Origin: Entophlyctis helioformis
Taxonomy: Eukaryota; Chytridiomycota; Chytridiomycetes; Chytridiales; Chytriomycetaceae
DNA: 17,813 bases
Direction: 5' to 3'
Assembly: GCA_025526915.1 (NCBI GenBank)
Contig: JAHLKH010000353.1
Location: 1 to 17,813, forward strand
In this document: piece after piece, positions 10,001-17,594 of the stretch
How the letters are laid out: the number at the start of each line of letters is the position of its first letter
How positions within the stretch are numbered: position 1 is the first letter of the stretch
Program-made: the position numbers and the translations under genes
Notes under the pieces: model-generated
What the model saw: only the letters and a program-made list of their open reading frames with translations
What the model was told of the DNA's origin: nothing
Databases searched by the model: none

Positions 10001-10141
10001 TCGACCAAGCAGATCCGCGACACCATCCCTGTCGTTGCCGGTATCATCAAGGACCTGGTCGATGAGCGCATCACCTGGGCCGACGTCATGGCCAAGCACC
10101 CCGTCTTTGTCGCACAGGAGGTCACTGGCGCCACTGCATAG
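7099..10141 (+). CDS. GRS1: Glycyl-tRNA synthetase with N-terminal WHEP domain
   Basis: Five exons: 7099-7387, 7538-7917, 8058-8681, 8782-9148, 9636-10141, giving 721 aa. This class IIa enzyme charges tRNA-Gly with glycine using ATP. Residues 11-62 form a WHEP-TRS helix pair (AAIVQQGDVIKALKSRKLPKD, then LLALKAEL), followed by the catalytic core opening RFFVAPSFLIYG, spliced to GLFDYGPPGCALQNN. Further core markers are LRPETAQGHFLNF, motif 2 FRNEISPRQGLLRVREFTMA (from about 308), and motif 3 REYTPNVIEPSFGIGR (about 555-570). The C-terminal anticodon-binding domain (VKALVAPISKD, then a Lys/Asp-rich alpha/beta fold to the stop) is complete. All junctions keep frame with GT...AG ends. Introns 1-3 are 100-150 nt; intron 4 is 487 nt. 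The ATG at 7099 is the first one compatible with the WHEP frame. There is no clear mitochondrial presequence; many fungi make both cytosolic and mitochondrial forms from one gene by alternative starts, which cannot be judged here. Confidence 0.95.
9149..9635 (+). other. Unusually long intron 4 of GlyRS
   Basis: The intron starts GTGAGT after the ISG codons and ends ATCAG before VREYTPNVIE, with CTGAC 13 bp before the acceptor. At 487 nt it is over three times longer than any other intron in the window. It contains a perfect 5-bp stem hairpin (CCCGC 9271-9275 with GCGGG 9281-9285) and a competing GGCGGC/GCCGCC pairing (9241-9246 with 9267-9272). No tRNA, snoRNA box set or coding domain could be recognised. 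A minus-strand frame crosses it (9210-9548), but its translation shows nothing family-like. Confidence 0.8.
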
Positions 10142-10204
10142 AGCCTGTGAACAGGTACCCTTCCATCAATGAACATACCATCAAAGTTATCCCTCTCATT
10201 CACA

Positions 10205-11300
10205 ATGCCGGCGATCAAGCCATCTGCCCGGTTCGCTCGATTGAAGGTGTATTCCTGTCCATGCTGGCTGGCTCTGCGAACACACTGCTGACGGCTTGAG
10301 CCAATGCTTGCCATGGCCAGCCGGTCTTTCGGCCCAGCAAAGACGGCGCAGACTCGAACCTGCTGCTCCTGTTCCATGGCCTGGGCGACACTGCTTGTGG
10401 GTCACCTGCCTGTCCATCGCCAGCCTTCCTTCTGCTGATCCGACCGCCTGCTAGCCAACTTTGCGACCTTTGGAGCCAAGATGCAGCTGCCACAGACAGC
10501 CATCTGCGCACTGACCGGTCCATGCCCCATCCCCTACTTTGAGGAAGGGACCGGATGGTATCCTGCCTTTGATGCTCTCGGCGAAGGTGATGCCGCCCAC
10601 CTGCCCCTCATCCAAGCCTGCGTCTGCCTGTGCACCAACTCACGAGCCCCACACGACAGAATACGAGCCCGGCGCTGTCAAGGTGCAGGACGGCCTGGAA
10701 GAGAGCCGGAACCTCATCGCCGAGTTTATAGATGAGTGCGTGCTGGGGCCGACGGGCTGGCCAGCCGAACGGGTCTTTCTTCTCGGCTTCTCACAAGGCG
10801 GCTCCATGGCGCTCGATGTCGCGCTGCTCGGCGTCCGCTCCAACGGCTCGCCTCTCAATCTCGGCGGCGTGGTCAGCGTCTCGGGATGGCTGGACGAGCG
10901 ATCGTACGAGAACGGATCGCTGGGCGATGGTGAGCGGACCGTCGGTGGAAGAGGCCGGACGCATCTGCTGGTGACGCAGGGACCCAAGGATGAGGGGATG
11001 GATATTGTCACACGGATGCCGCGCTGCAAGAAAGTGCTCAGACGGCTGGTGGCGAGCGATGAGCATCTGAGCGTCGTGCTTGTCAATGGCAAAGGCTTGG
11101 CGATGCCACAAAGCAAGGTACGCTTGCACAACCGCTCCTCCTGGATGAGCCGTCACGGCCAACTGACCCTGCAATGGCGTTGGCGAGAAAAGGAAGAGAT
11201 GACTGCTATCATGTCCTTCTTTTCCAAGCATCTGTATCTACGCAATCTGGCCTTGGAGGCCATGTCGGATGTGTACGAGGTGTCCATGAATCCGCAATAA
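10205..11300 (+). CDS. Acyl-protein-thioesterase/carboxylesterase-like alpha/beta hydrolase, probable catalytic His missing
   Basis: Exons 10205-10246, 10321-10396, 10455-10586 and 10660 onward. A probable last intron, 11118-11192 (75 nt, in frame, GTACGC...AAAAG, CTGAC inside), gives 271 aa spliced or 296 aa if retained; splicing joins MPQSK to EEMTAIMSFF, which resembles the family better. The phospholipase/carboxylesterase family is shown by LLLLFHGLGDTA spliced to SNFATFGAKMQLPQTA, then GTGWYPAFD, and the nucleophile elbow GFSQGGSMAL (Ser128). A candidate acid is Asp194 in VTQGPKDE. The place where relatives carry the catalytic His (GKGH pattern before MP) reads GKGLAMP, Leu230, so the triad looks broken. 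Known relatives remove palmitate from proteins or hydrolyse lysophospholipids in the cytosol. The gene starts 63 bp after the GlyRS stop on the same strand; its own stop is 22 bp from the convergent ECO1 stop. Substrate unknown. Confidence 0.8.
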
Positions 11301-11322
11301 GAGCACATAAGGCTGAGTATTA

Positions 11323-12629
11323 TTAGTCGCGTGCTTGGTGGATATTGTCCGAGTACACCTTGAAATGCGGCCCCAAGTACCGCAGTGCCAGCCTGCCGCC
11401 TGCACTTGACGGCTGTGAGAAGGCAACGTCCTCGCGGCGCAGCTCGGTGCCCATCACAAACCGATGTCTGGCATGCCGTGGCACATGGTCAGCATCCTCA
11501 GCCGTGCTGCTGTTTGCCATGCATGCGACTCGCGAGCACACACTGACCGCACGGCATCCAACAGTCGCGTGGCAATGCCCTTGCGTCTGGCGTGTGGTGC
11601 AACCCATATGCGGCTGATGCCAACAACCGCAGGCACGGCGTCTCTGGTGGCAGTCACTGACCCACATCAGCCGCCATTCGCTCTGCTGAATGCATGCATC
11701 TCACGCAACCGACCTCGAGCACTTGTTGTCGTCCAGCGACGTGTATGCGTGGCTCAGGGGTTCGGCAAGGACGCATCCCTGCACGCGATCGTCGGCACTC
11801 AGACACACAAACCCCTGCGGCATCGCACACTCGCCCATGTCAGCCATCCATCTCTGGCACTCGGCGCTCTGCAGCAGTCAGTGTGCACACATGCACACAC
11901 GCACTTGCTGTCCCGCCCTGCTCTGTGCGCCAGCTTGATCCGTGTCTCTGGCCACAGCACCAAGCTCGCCGTCCACCACTGCGATCAGATCCATAAACTG
12001 CCGTGCACGCCATGTCAGCCACCCACCGCTGCCTCGTCTGCACTCTCTCGCACTCGCACAGCTGCCAGCATACACACCTTGCTCCATTCACGCGACTGGT
12101 CACTCGCGGATCCCACCAGGTGCACAACATACGACCGATCCACAGCCACAAACAGCTGCGGCAGCTGCATGCTCCTCTGCCGCACAGGCATGTCAGTCCC
12201 GCATCCATCTGCTCTGCCATGGCCACCGGCTGCACCTCAACCCACCGCCCAGCGGATGCCGCTCACAAACGACTTGTGGAAGCTGCGATGCAGCCGCTCG
12301 TCTTGGTCGCATCCGCCCACAAACGCCATGCCGCACTCGCTGCATCTGTGCGAGGCCGGCGGTCGCTTCTGGCCAAACTGCAGTGTCGTCTGCACCTGCG
12401 TCCTGCTCTGTGTGTTGCCGAGTGCCGCCTTGGCTTTGGATGTCTTGTTGCTGCTGCTGCTGTTGAGCGATGGCAGCAGCAGACTGGATGACGGCGCTGG
12501 TCTGTGCGAATACGGCGACGAGCGGCTGCTCTCGAGTGCTGCTGCCAGTGCTCGCTGTGGCCGTGGCTGCTTGCGTGTGTCTGCGACAGCCTCCACAGGC
12601 TGGCTGTGGCATGGCTCGACCGCCGTCAT
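11323..12629 (-). CDS. ECO1: Cohesin acetyltransferase ECO1/ESCO family
   Basis: Six exons: 12629-12246, 12176-12078, 11997-11905, 11853-11705, 11643-11548, 11467-11323, giving 321 aa. The enzyme acetylates the Smc3 subunit of cohesin in S phase to establish sister-chromatid cohesion. After a Ser-rich N terminus comes a PIP-like QTTLQFGQK (80-88), then the C2H2 zinc finger RCSECGMAF...HRSFHKSF (Cys96, Cys99, His114, His118). The acetyltransferase domain includes DLIAVVDGELG, VQGCVLAEPLSHAY, GISRIWVAPHARRKGIATRL (250-269, with the RRKGIA acetyl-CoA loop) and REDVAFSQPSSAGGRLALRY, then LGPHFKVYSDN at the C terminus. Introns are 69, 80, 51, 61 and 80 nt, nearly all with a TGAC branch site. The acceptor of the 51-nt intron could instead be 6 bases earlier. 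The start at 12629 is preferred; an upstream in-frame ATG at 12842 would add a Cys/Gln-rich, unfamily-like stretch. Length matches fungal ECO1 (about 280-320 aa). Confidence 0.92.
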
Positions 12630-13350
12630 GACTGCGTGCTGTTGTTGCCGCTGTTGTTGTTGCCGCTGTGAGAGTGGTTCGGACAAGCTGGACAAACACG
12701 GTCGCAGCACACAAGAACAGCGGCTGCAAGTGGATCTGGCACTGCTCTGGCACTCGTCTGCCACTTGGTCGGCATGCAGCACTTGGTCGGCATGGCACTT
12801 GGCATCGCATGGCTTGGCTTGAAACAGAAGCCAGCAGTGCATGCGGCACTCTGCTCTTCAGAGTGGCTGGCATCACAGTCGCATCGCTCGCTGCGTGCCA
12901 TGGCGTTCAACGTCGCCTGCCGCCAAGTGCACAGCAGACTGGCACGACTGCACCTGGCTGCGACCCTCTTCAGCCATCGATGGCGGAGATGGCTGAGATG
13001 GCACCCCCAAGGGGTCTCGCTGCCGTCATGCGCAGCAGTCCAAGTGCATGTGTGTGGCTGCGAGTGCGGATCTGTCTGGCCATCTGCTCGCAGCCCCTTC
13101 TGGCCAGTGTCTGGTGGCATGTGAGCAGCACGCGAACGACGAGAACGTGCCGCGCGGTCGTGCAGATCGGCTGGCGGGAGGAACAGCGGGACTGGCTGGC
13201 GAGGAGTCCCAGGCATTGCTCAGGCATCGCTCAGGCATCGCTCATGTTCGAGTGTATTGCGGAGCAGGACAGTCGTGGATTTTCGGAAGTGAGGCAAAGT
13301 TCATTTGCAATAGCCAAAAGTCAAATTACGCGTGACTTGGCACAACCTTT
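12630..13350. other. Gene-free region upstream of ECO1, may contain the 3' LTR of the copia element
   Basis: Frames of up to 246 codons exist on both strands, but none shows a recognisable domain or fits the splice pattern of the neighbours. The stretch holds GTT/GCC triplet runs (12640-12672), a 15-bp direct repeat CACTTGGTCGGCATG at 12762 and 12780, and the 11-bp repeat listed below. Its right part directly follows the polypurine tract of the retrotransposon, so an LTR is expected here, but its far end could not be defined because no second copy lies in the window. The left part presumably carries the ECO1 promoter. Confidence 0.5.
13210..13242. repeat. 11-bp tandem repeat, three copies
   Basis: One copy of CAGGCATTGCT and two of CAGGCATCGCT run head to tail, 110-150 bp beyond the inferred LTR boundary, so they may be inside the LTR. 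Confidence 0.75.
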
Positions 13351-13365
13351 CGCACACTCCTCCTT
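13351..13365 (-). promoter_or_regulatory. Polypurine tract and inferred 3' LTR boundary of the copia element
   Basis: On the minus strand, four bases after the pol stop codon, the sequence reads AAGGAGGAG (13365-13357) followed directly by TGTGCG (13356-13351). A purine tract next to TGT is the normal plus-strand priming site and LTR start of Ty1/copia elements. The assignment rests on position and sequence alone; the matching 5' LTR is not in the window. Confidence 0.6.
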
Positions 13366-16300
13366 GGGCTTAGGCACGCATAGGACGAAGGCCAAGCATT
13401 TGACGTAGACGCACGAACGGTTCGAGTCCGAGACCCTTGGTGAGGATGTCGGCAATCATCTGATCCGTCGGAATCCAGACAACCGAGACTTCCTTGCGTT
13501 CCACGAGTTCTCGGACAAAGAAGTGACGAACTCCGATGTGCTTGTTCGTTTCGTGCCGAAGGCGTCCTGCGTTGAGCAGATTCTTGACGCATGCTTGGTT
13601 GTCGTTGTACAGTACTGCAGGCTCCTCCTGTGCAAGCCGGAGACTGACAAGCAGTAAGCGAAGAGACACAATTTCGCGTCCAGCCAGGCTTGTGGCCATG
13701 AGTTCTGCTTGTGCAGTTGAGAGTGCAATCGAACGCTGCAATGAACTTTTCCATGCGATGGCACCGCAGCCCCAGAAGATGACGTAGCCTGTAGTGGACT
13801 TGCGGCCATCGATGTCGCCAGCCCAATCGGCGTCGGCGTGGGTTACGATGCGGTGCAGATCGTTTCTGCCAGAAGTGGCTGCTCCTCCAAGCACTAGGCC
13901 CATGTCCACGGTGCCGCGCACATACTTGAGAGCGCGATGCACGATGTTCCAGTGGCGTTGTGTGGGCTCATGCATGTACCTGGCGGCGTATCCAACTGCG
14001 ACTGCAAGATCAGGACGTGTTCCGCACATGAGGTACATGAGGGATCCGACGACGTGACGATAACCAGCCTGGTTGACCACCTCTTCGCCATCCACGCGCG
14101 CGTACGGCTTGTAAGAGTGGGCAGTAAGACCAGAGTTGGCTGTTGGCGTGGCAACGGATCTTTCGCTGCGTTGGAACTGTGCGGTTGGGGTCACCGAGGA
14201 CGACGCTAGGTGCACATGAGTTTCGTCCACAATCTGCTGTGCGTAGCGAGCTTGGCTCATGGTGACAGTTCTTGCGTCGCGATCGCGCGTGATCTCCATG
14301 CCAATGATGACCTTGGGCTCCCCCAGGTCTTTCATCTCGAAGGTGGCAAAGAGGCCCTTCTTGACATAGGCGAGGAGGGCAGACGCGTTGGTGACCACCA
14401 GGATGTCGTCGACGTAGAGACCAATGATGAGTAGACCGTCTTGAGCATTGCGGTTGATGAAGATGCACGGATCGCTGGTCTGGATCATGCCGAGACGCAG
14501 GAGCGCGGCAGTGATTGCCTTGTTCCACTCGTGTGGCGCTTGCTTCAGCCCATAGAGAGACTTTAGCACTTCACACACCAATGGGAGGCCATCTGCAGCG
14601 CGTACGGCCTCATCGACCTCTGGAATGCCCATCTCGGTCAGGCCCGGAGGCAGCTCCATGTAGATGGTCTCGGTGAGCTTGGCGTGTAGGAACGCGGAGG
14701 TGACGTCCCACTGCTCCATGTGCAGGTTGAGTGTGCCTGCGATGCTGAGCAGTAGTCGCAGCGAGATCAGCCGCATGACCGGGGCGTAGGTCTCGTTGAA
14801 GTCAATACCATGGACTTGCAGGTACCCAAGTGCGACAAGTCGGCTTTTGGGCGTCAGGTCGGTCTTGATCTTGTTGACCCATTTGCACCCGATCACGTGC
14901 ATGAAGCTGCGACGAGGAACCAAACGGAACGTCCCGTTGCGGATGAGGGCCATGCCTTCTTTCTTGCCTGCGGCAAACCACACATGGCGATTCGCAGGAG
15001 ATGTCATCTGTTTCCAAGTAGTGGGCACGGTGCCGACCTTGCTGCCAGACATGGCCGACGAAAGGAACCCAAAGTGGAATGCAAAGTGTCCAATCGCATC
15101 AGGCGGTCGAGCAGCGCGGCGGGCCGTGTCACTGTAGTTGATGACTGGTTGCATCTGGACGCGAGCAGATCTGCGAGGTCCTGTCGTTGCTCCTCCATTT
15201 CTGGACGAGGATGCTGTGTTGGTGGTCACACCTGCATCTCCTCCTGACACCACCACAGTATCCGCAGGGGCGGCGACGGTGTCGAGAGGCGTGGACCAGG
15301 CAGGATCGCTCGTGGCAGGAAGTCTGGGCTTTCCAATGCGCGAAGCGTTGACAAACTGGAACATGGTGGTGAGCTCCTCCATTTCCTGGGCAAGGGCCGC
15401 ATCGTCAGACGTCAGCAGTCGAGAGAGCGGGGCCGTAAAGTGACCGGCCGAGGGCTCAACGTCGTCCACAACGTCAGTGATGGCAACGTGCGGCATCTTG
15501 TGGCCAGGCTTGCGACGGTGCCCGTTGACCACGGTGAAGCTGCTGGAGACACGGATCTTTCCGGTCGCATCGTCAAGCACACGGATGGCTTTGGACTCCA
15601 TGTCAATGCCGACGTACTTGCCAGGCAGGCTGACGTCGTCGAGGGAGTGCCTGAGCTGGGATGGGACGTGCGCGAAGACCGGCTGTCCGTACGGCAGGAG
15701 AAGGCTGTAGTCGACCTTGCGCATGTAGAACAGCGCATAAGGAGTCTGGCCGCGCGGCAGTCGTGAGTGTGGCGACAAGTTGCGAATCAGATTTGCGTGC
15801 GGAAACGCTTCGCCCCACAACGACGAAGGGAAACCCCCGCCTTTCAGCAGCGCACGACCGGTTTCCTTGATCTGCCGGTTGAGGACCTCTGCAGCGCCGT
15901 TCTGCTCGGGCGTGTAGGCCGTAGTGAGCTGGCGGATGATGCCCGTCTCGCGGGTGTACTGCAGGAGCGAGGTGCTCGAGTATTCGCCACCACGGTCCGA
16001 CCGCAGGTACAGGACGCTCTGGCCAGTCACGTTCGCGGCCATGGCACAGAAGTAGCGGACGCATGTGGCGGCGTCGCTCTTGGCCTTGATAAGGTACAGG
16101 AACGAGCACTGCGTGTAGTGGTCGAGGAACGTGATGTAGTACCAGTTACCGGACGGCGTCTGGACGGCCATGGGACCGGCAATATCAGTTGAGACCAGTT
16201 GCAGAGGGCGACTGGGCCGCTCACTGATGGATCGTGGGTACGAGGCACGTGTGGCGCGCGTCGCAATGCAGGTGAGGCAGTCACGGAGATGGGCCATGTC

Positions 16301-17104
16301 AATCTTGCTGATGCGGATCATCTTGCTCTTGGCCAGGTCGCGAAGCTTCTGCGGCGACAGGTGCGTAGCATCATGCCACTCGCGTAGGGTGCGAGCATGG
16401 GCAGCAAGGGCGTGGTGAATGATGAGATTGCGCGTCATCAGCTCGTCACGGATAAGGCGGAGTAGACCGGATCGGTCGCGCTGAAACACTGCGACAACGA
16501 GACCAGATCGGTTGTAGACCAGTGCACCTGCGGGCTTCAGGACGGGCTTGAGACCACGGTCGAATAGACGCGATGTTGAGATCAGCGTGAACGTCATGGT
16601 GGGGATGTATAGAGCATGGTCGAGCTTGAGCTTCGAGATGCCTGTCTCGGTGCGACAAGGAATCACCATGCTCCCAATGCCGGTTGCCGACGTGGTTTGT
16701 GCCCCAATGCCCGTAATCATGAGCTCGCCAGTACGTTGAAGATTGGTGAAATGGCAGATGTCGCCTGACATGTGCGTTGAGGCACCCGAGTCGAGAAACA
16801 TGGGCATGGCGTGATCATCGGTAGGCGTGCTTCGTACAGCCAGGGCGTACTTCTTGTCAACAGCCACGGTACATGCGTTCTGCTGGAAGTGTAGATATGA
16901 GTCCACAGGACGCAGTGGGTAAGTGTCAAGGAACGTGGTTTGTTGGGCTGGACAGTAGACAAGGGAGTGAAGGTCATGTGGTGATCTTCTCTGGCTGTGT
17001 GAATTGTGAAGGATGCTAATGAATGATGATTGTAAACAGGCAGTCTGGTGAATCTGCAGGATTTTAACCGCGACCAGTATGCTGCAGTGCCATTCAGAGC
17101 ACAA
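13357..17104 (-). mobile_element. Ty1/copia-type LTR retrotransposon, 5' part (LTR and gag) missing
   Basis: The domain order protease, integrase, reverse transcriptase, RNase H on the minus strand is diagnostic of Ty1/copia (Pseudoviridae-like) rather than Ty3/gypsy elements. The pol frame is uninterrupted and a polypurine tract follows it, so the 3' half looks recent. Upstream of the protease there is no gag and no CX2CX4HX4C knuckle; the frame instead runs into a tandem array at 17054-17412. No stretch at 17400-17813 repeats the sequence just beyond the polypurine tract, so no 5' LTR is visible. It lies between the ECO1 promoter side and the 3' end of the Gln-rich gene. Target-site duplications could not be identified. 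Confidence 0.85.
13370..17104 (-). CDS. Copia-type Pol polyprotein (protease, integrase, RT, RNase H), 5'-incomplete
   Basis: One uninterrupted frame of about 1,244 codons. The aspartic protease motif FLDSGASTHMSGD lies near residue 103 (codons around 16790). Next comes the HHCC zinc region of the integrase, with HDATHLSPQKL and CLTC, then the integrase core with STDIAGP, SDRGGEY and YTPEQNGAAEVLNRQ carrying the D, D and E. After a variable Pro/Ser/Thr linker, the reverse transcriptase shows IGCKWVNKIK, VALGYLQVHGIDFNETYAPV, QWDVTSAFLHAKL, SLYGLKQAPHEWNK and the catalytic LYVDDILVV. RNase H has HADADWAGD, RKSTTGYVIFWG, STAQAELMA, DNQACVKN and NKHIGVRHFF. All key acidic residues appear present. 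The first in-frame ATG is at 16807, just before the protease; the first 17 or so codons above it come from the tandem array, so the 5' end is not a natural start and gag is absent. The protein would presumably need an upstream gag fusion, or this copy is non-autonomous. Confidence 0.92.
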   Translation of the reverse strand: MCSEWHCSILVAVKILQIHQTACLQSSFISILHNSHSQRRSPHDLHSLVYCPAQQTTFLDTYPLRPVDSYLHFQQNACTVAVDKKYALAVRSTPTDDHAMPMFLDSGASTHMSGDICHFTNLQRTGELMITGIGAQTTSATGIGSMVIPCRTETGISKLKLDHALYIPTMTFTLISTSRLFDRGLKPVLKPAGALVYNRSGLVVAVFQRDRSGLLRLIRDELMTRNLIIHHALAAHARTLREWHDATHLSPQKLRDLAKSKMIRISKIDMAHLRDCLTCIATRATRASYPRSISERPSRPLQLVSTDIAGPMAVQTPSGNWYYITFLDHYTQCSFLYLIKAKSDAATCVRYFCAMAANVTGQSVLYLRSDRGGEYSSTSLLQYTRETGIIRQLTTAYTPEQNGAAEVLNRQIKETGRALLKGGGFPSSLWGEAFPHANLIRNLSPHSRLPRGQTPYALFYMRKVDYSLLLPYGQPVFAHVPSQLRHSLDDVSLPGKYVGIDMESKAIRVLDDATGKIRVSSSFTVVNGHRRKPGHKMPHVAITDVVDDVEPSAGHFTAPLSRLLTSDDAALAQEMEELTTMFQFVNASRIGKPRLPATSDPAWSTPLDTVAAPADTVVVSGGDAGVTTNTASSSRNGGATTGPRRSARVQMQPVINYSDTARRAARPPDAIGHFAFHFGFLSSAMSGSKVGTVPTTWKQMTSPANRHVWFAAGKKEGMALIRNGTFRLVPRRSFMHVIGCKWVNKIKTDLTPKSRLVALGYLQVHGIDFNETYAPVMRLISLRLLLSIAGTLNLHMEQWDVTSAFLHAKLTETIYMELPPGLTEMGIPEVDEAVRAADGLPLVCEVLKSLYGLKQAPHEWNKAITAALLRLGMIQTSDPCIFINRNAQDGLLIIGLYVDDILVVTNASALLAYVKKGLFATFEMKDLGEPKVIIGMEITRDRDARTVTMSQARYAQQIVDETHVHLASSSVTPTAQFQRSERSVATPTANSGLTAHSYKPYARVDGEEVVNQAGYRHVVGSLMYLMCGTRPDLAVAVGYAARYMHEPTQRHWNIVHRALKYVRGTVDMGLVLGGAATSGRNDLHRIVTHADADWAGDIDGRKSTTGYVIFWGCGAIAWKSSLQRSIALSTAQAELMATSLAGREIVSLRLLLVSLRLAQEEPAVLYNDNQACVKNLLNAGRLRHETNKHIGVRHFFVRELVERKEVSVVWIPTDQMIADILTKGLGLEPFVRLRQMLGLRPMRA

Positions 17105-17412
17105 TGATCATAAGAGAGGGCTGGCTGGCAATTCTGCAGGAATTCAACCGCGACCAGCAAGCCCCTATGCCACCCAGGGCACGATGATCATAGAGTGATA
17201 AGCAGGCTGGCAATTCCGCAGGAGTTCAACCGCGACCAGTGAGCTGCAGTGCCATTCAGAGCACAATGATCATAAGAGAGGGCTGGCTGGCAATTCTGCA
17301 GGAATTCAACCGCGACCAGCAAGCCCCTATGCCACCCAGGGCACGATGATCATGAGATATAAAGCAGATTGGCAATTCGGCAGGAGTTCAACCGCGACCA
17401 ACAGACTGCTGT
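17054..17412. repeat. Five-copy tandem array with alternating A/B units (162-bp higher-order repeat)
   Basis: Each copy begins with a version of GCAGGAATTCAACCGCGACC, starting near 17054, 17134, 17216, 17296 and 17378, so spacings are 80, 82, 80 and 82 bp. Copies 1, 3 and 5 (type A) continue with a CTGCNGTGCCATTCAGAGCAC-like stretch; copies 2 and 4 (type B) continue with AAGCCCCTATGCCACCCAGG. The block from about 17077 to 17190 recurs almost base for base at 17239-17352, so the array grew as A-B pairs of 162 bp. Copies 1 and 5 are the most diverged, as expected of array edges. The left copy enters the pol open frame. Confidence 0.92.
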
Positions 17413-17594
17413 CCCATTCAGGGCACTATATGACGTGATCACACACCTAGGTGTGAAGAAAGGGCATCACATTGCCAAAGAGGTGGATCAAGTCCACACA
17501 CACACACACATGAGAGAGATAAAGAGGGGAATGAGAGGAGCGAGAGAGGCAGAGCATGAAAGACTGGAGATAGGAGAGATGACGATCGGGTGAA
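17413..17594. other. Spacer between the array and the Gln-rich gene
   Basis: No gene is visible. The stretch holds a perfect 14-bp palindrome, CACACCTAGGTGTG, at 17442-17455, a (CA)8 microsatellite at 17495-17510, and a purine-rich GAGA tract from about 17511 to 17580. If the element once had a 5' LTR and gag, their remains would be expected here or to the right, but nothing matching the inferred LTR start is present. Confidence 0.6.

Noticed and set aside
11464..12822. 452-codon open frame on the plus strand
   Set aside because: It is the antisense shadow of the ECO1 gene; the translation is Cys/Ser/His-rich with no domain, while the minus strand splices into a complete ECO1.
12626..13408. 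Frames of 196-246 codons on both strands between ECO1 and the retrotransposon
   Set aside because: No recognisable domain, His/Cys/Arg-rich translations, and the right part runs into the inferred LTR and pol 3' end.
17054..17412. CRISPR array
   Set aside because: The units are contiguous and vary along their whole length with no unique spacers; this is a tandem satellite in a eukaryotic context.
17100..17412. Tandem array as coding zinc-knuckle gag remnant
   Set aside because: No CX2CX4HX4C pattern in any minus-strand frame, and the frames break within two units.
17442..17455. CACACCTAGGTGTG palindrome as an LTR terminal repeat or primer-binding site
   Set aside because: It does not match the inferred LTR start TGTGCG nor an initiator-tRNA complement; kept only as a local palindrome.
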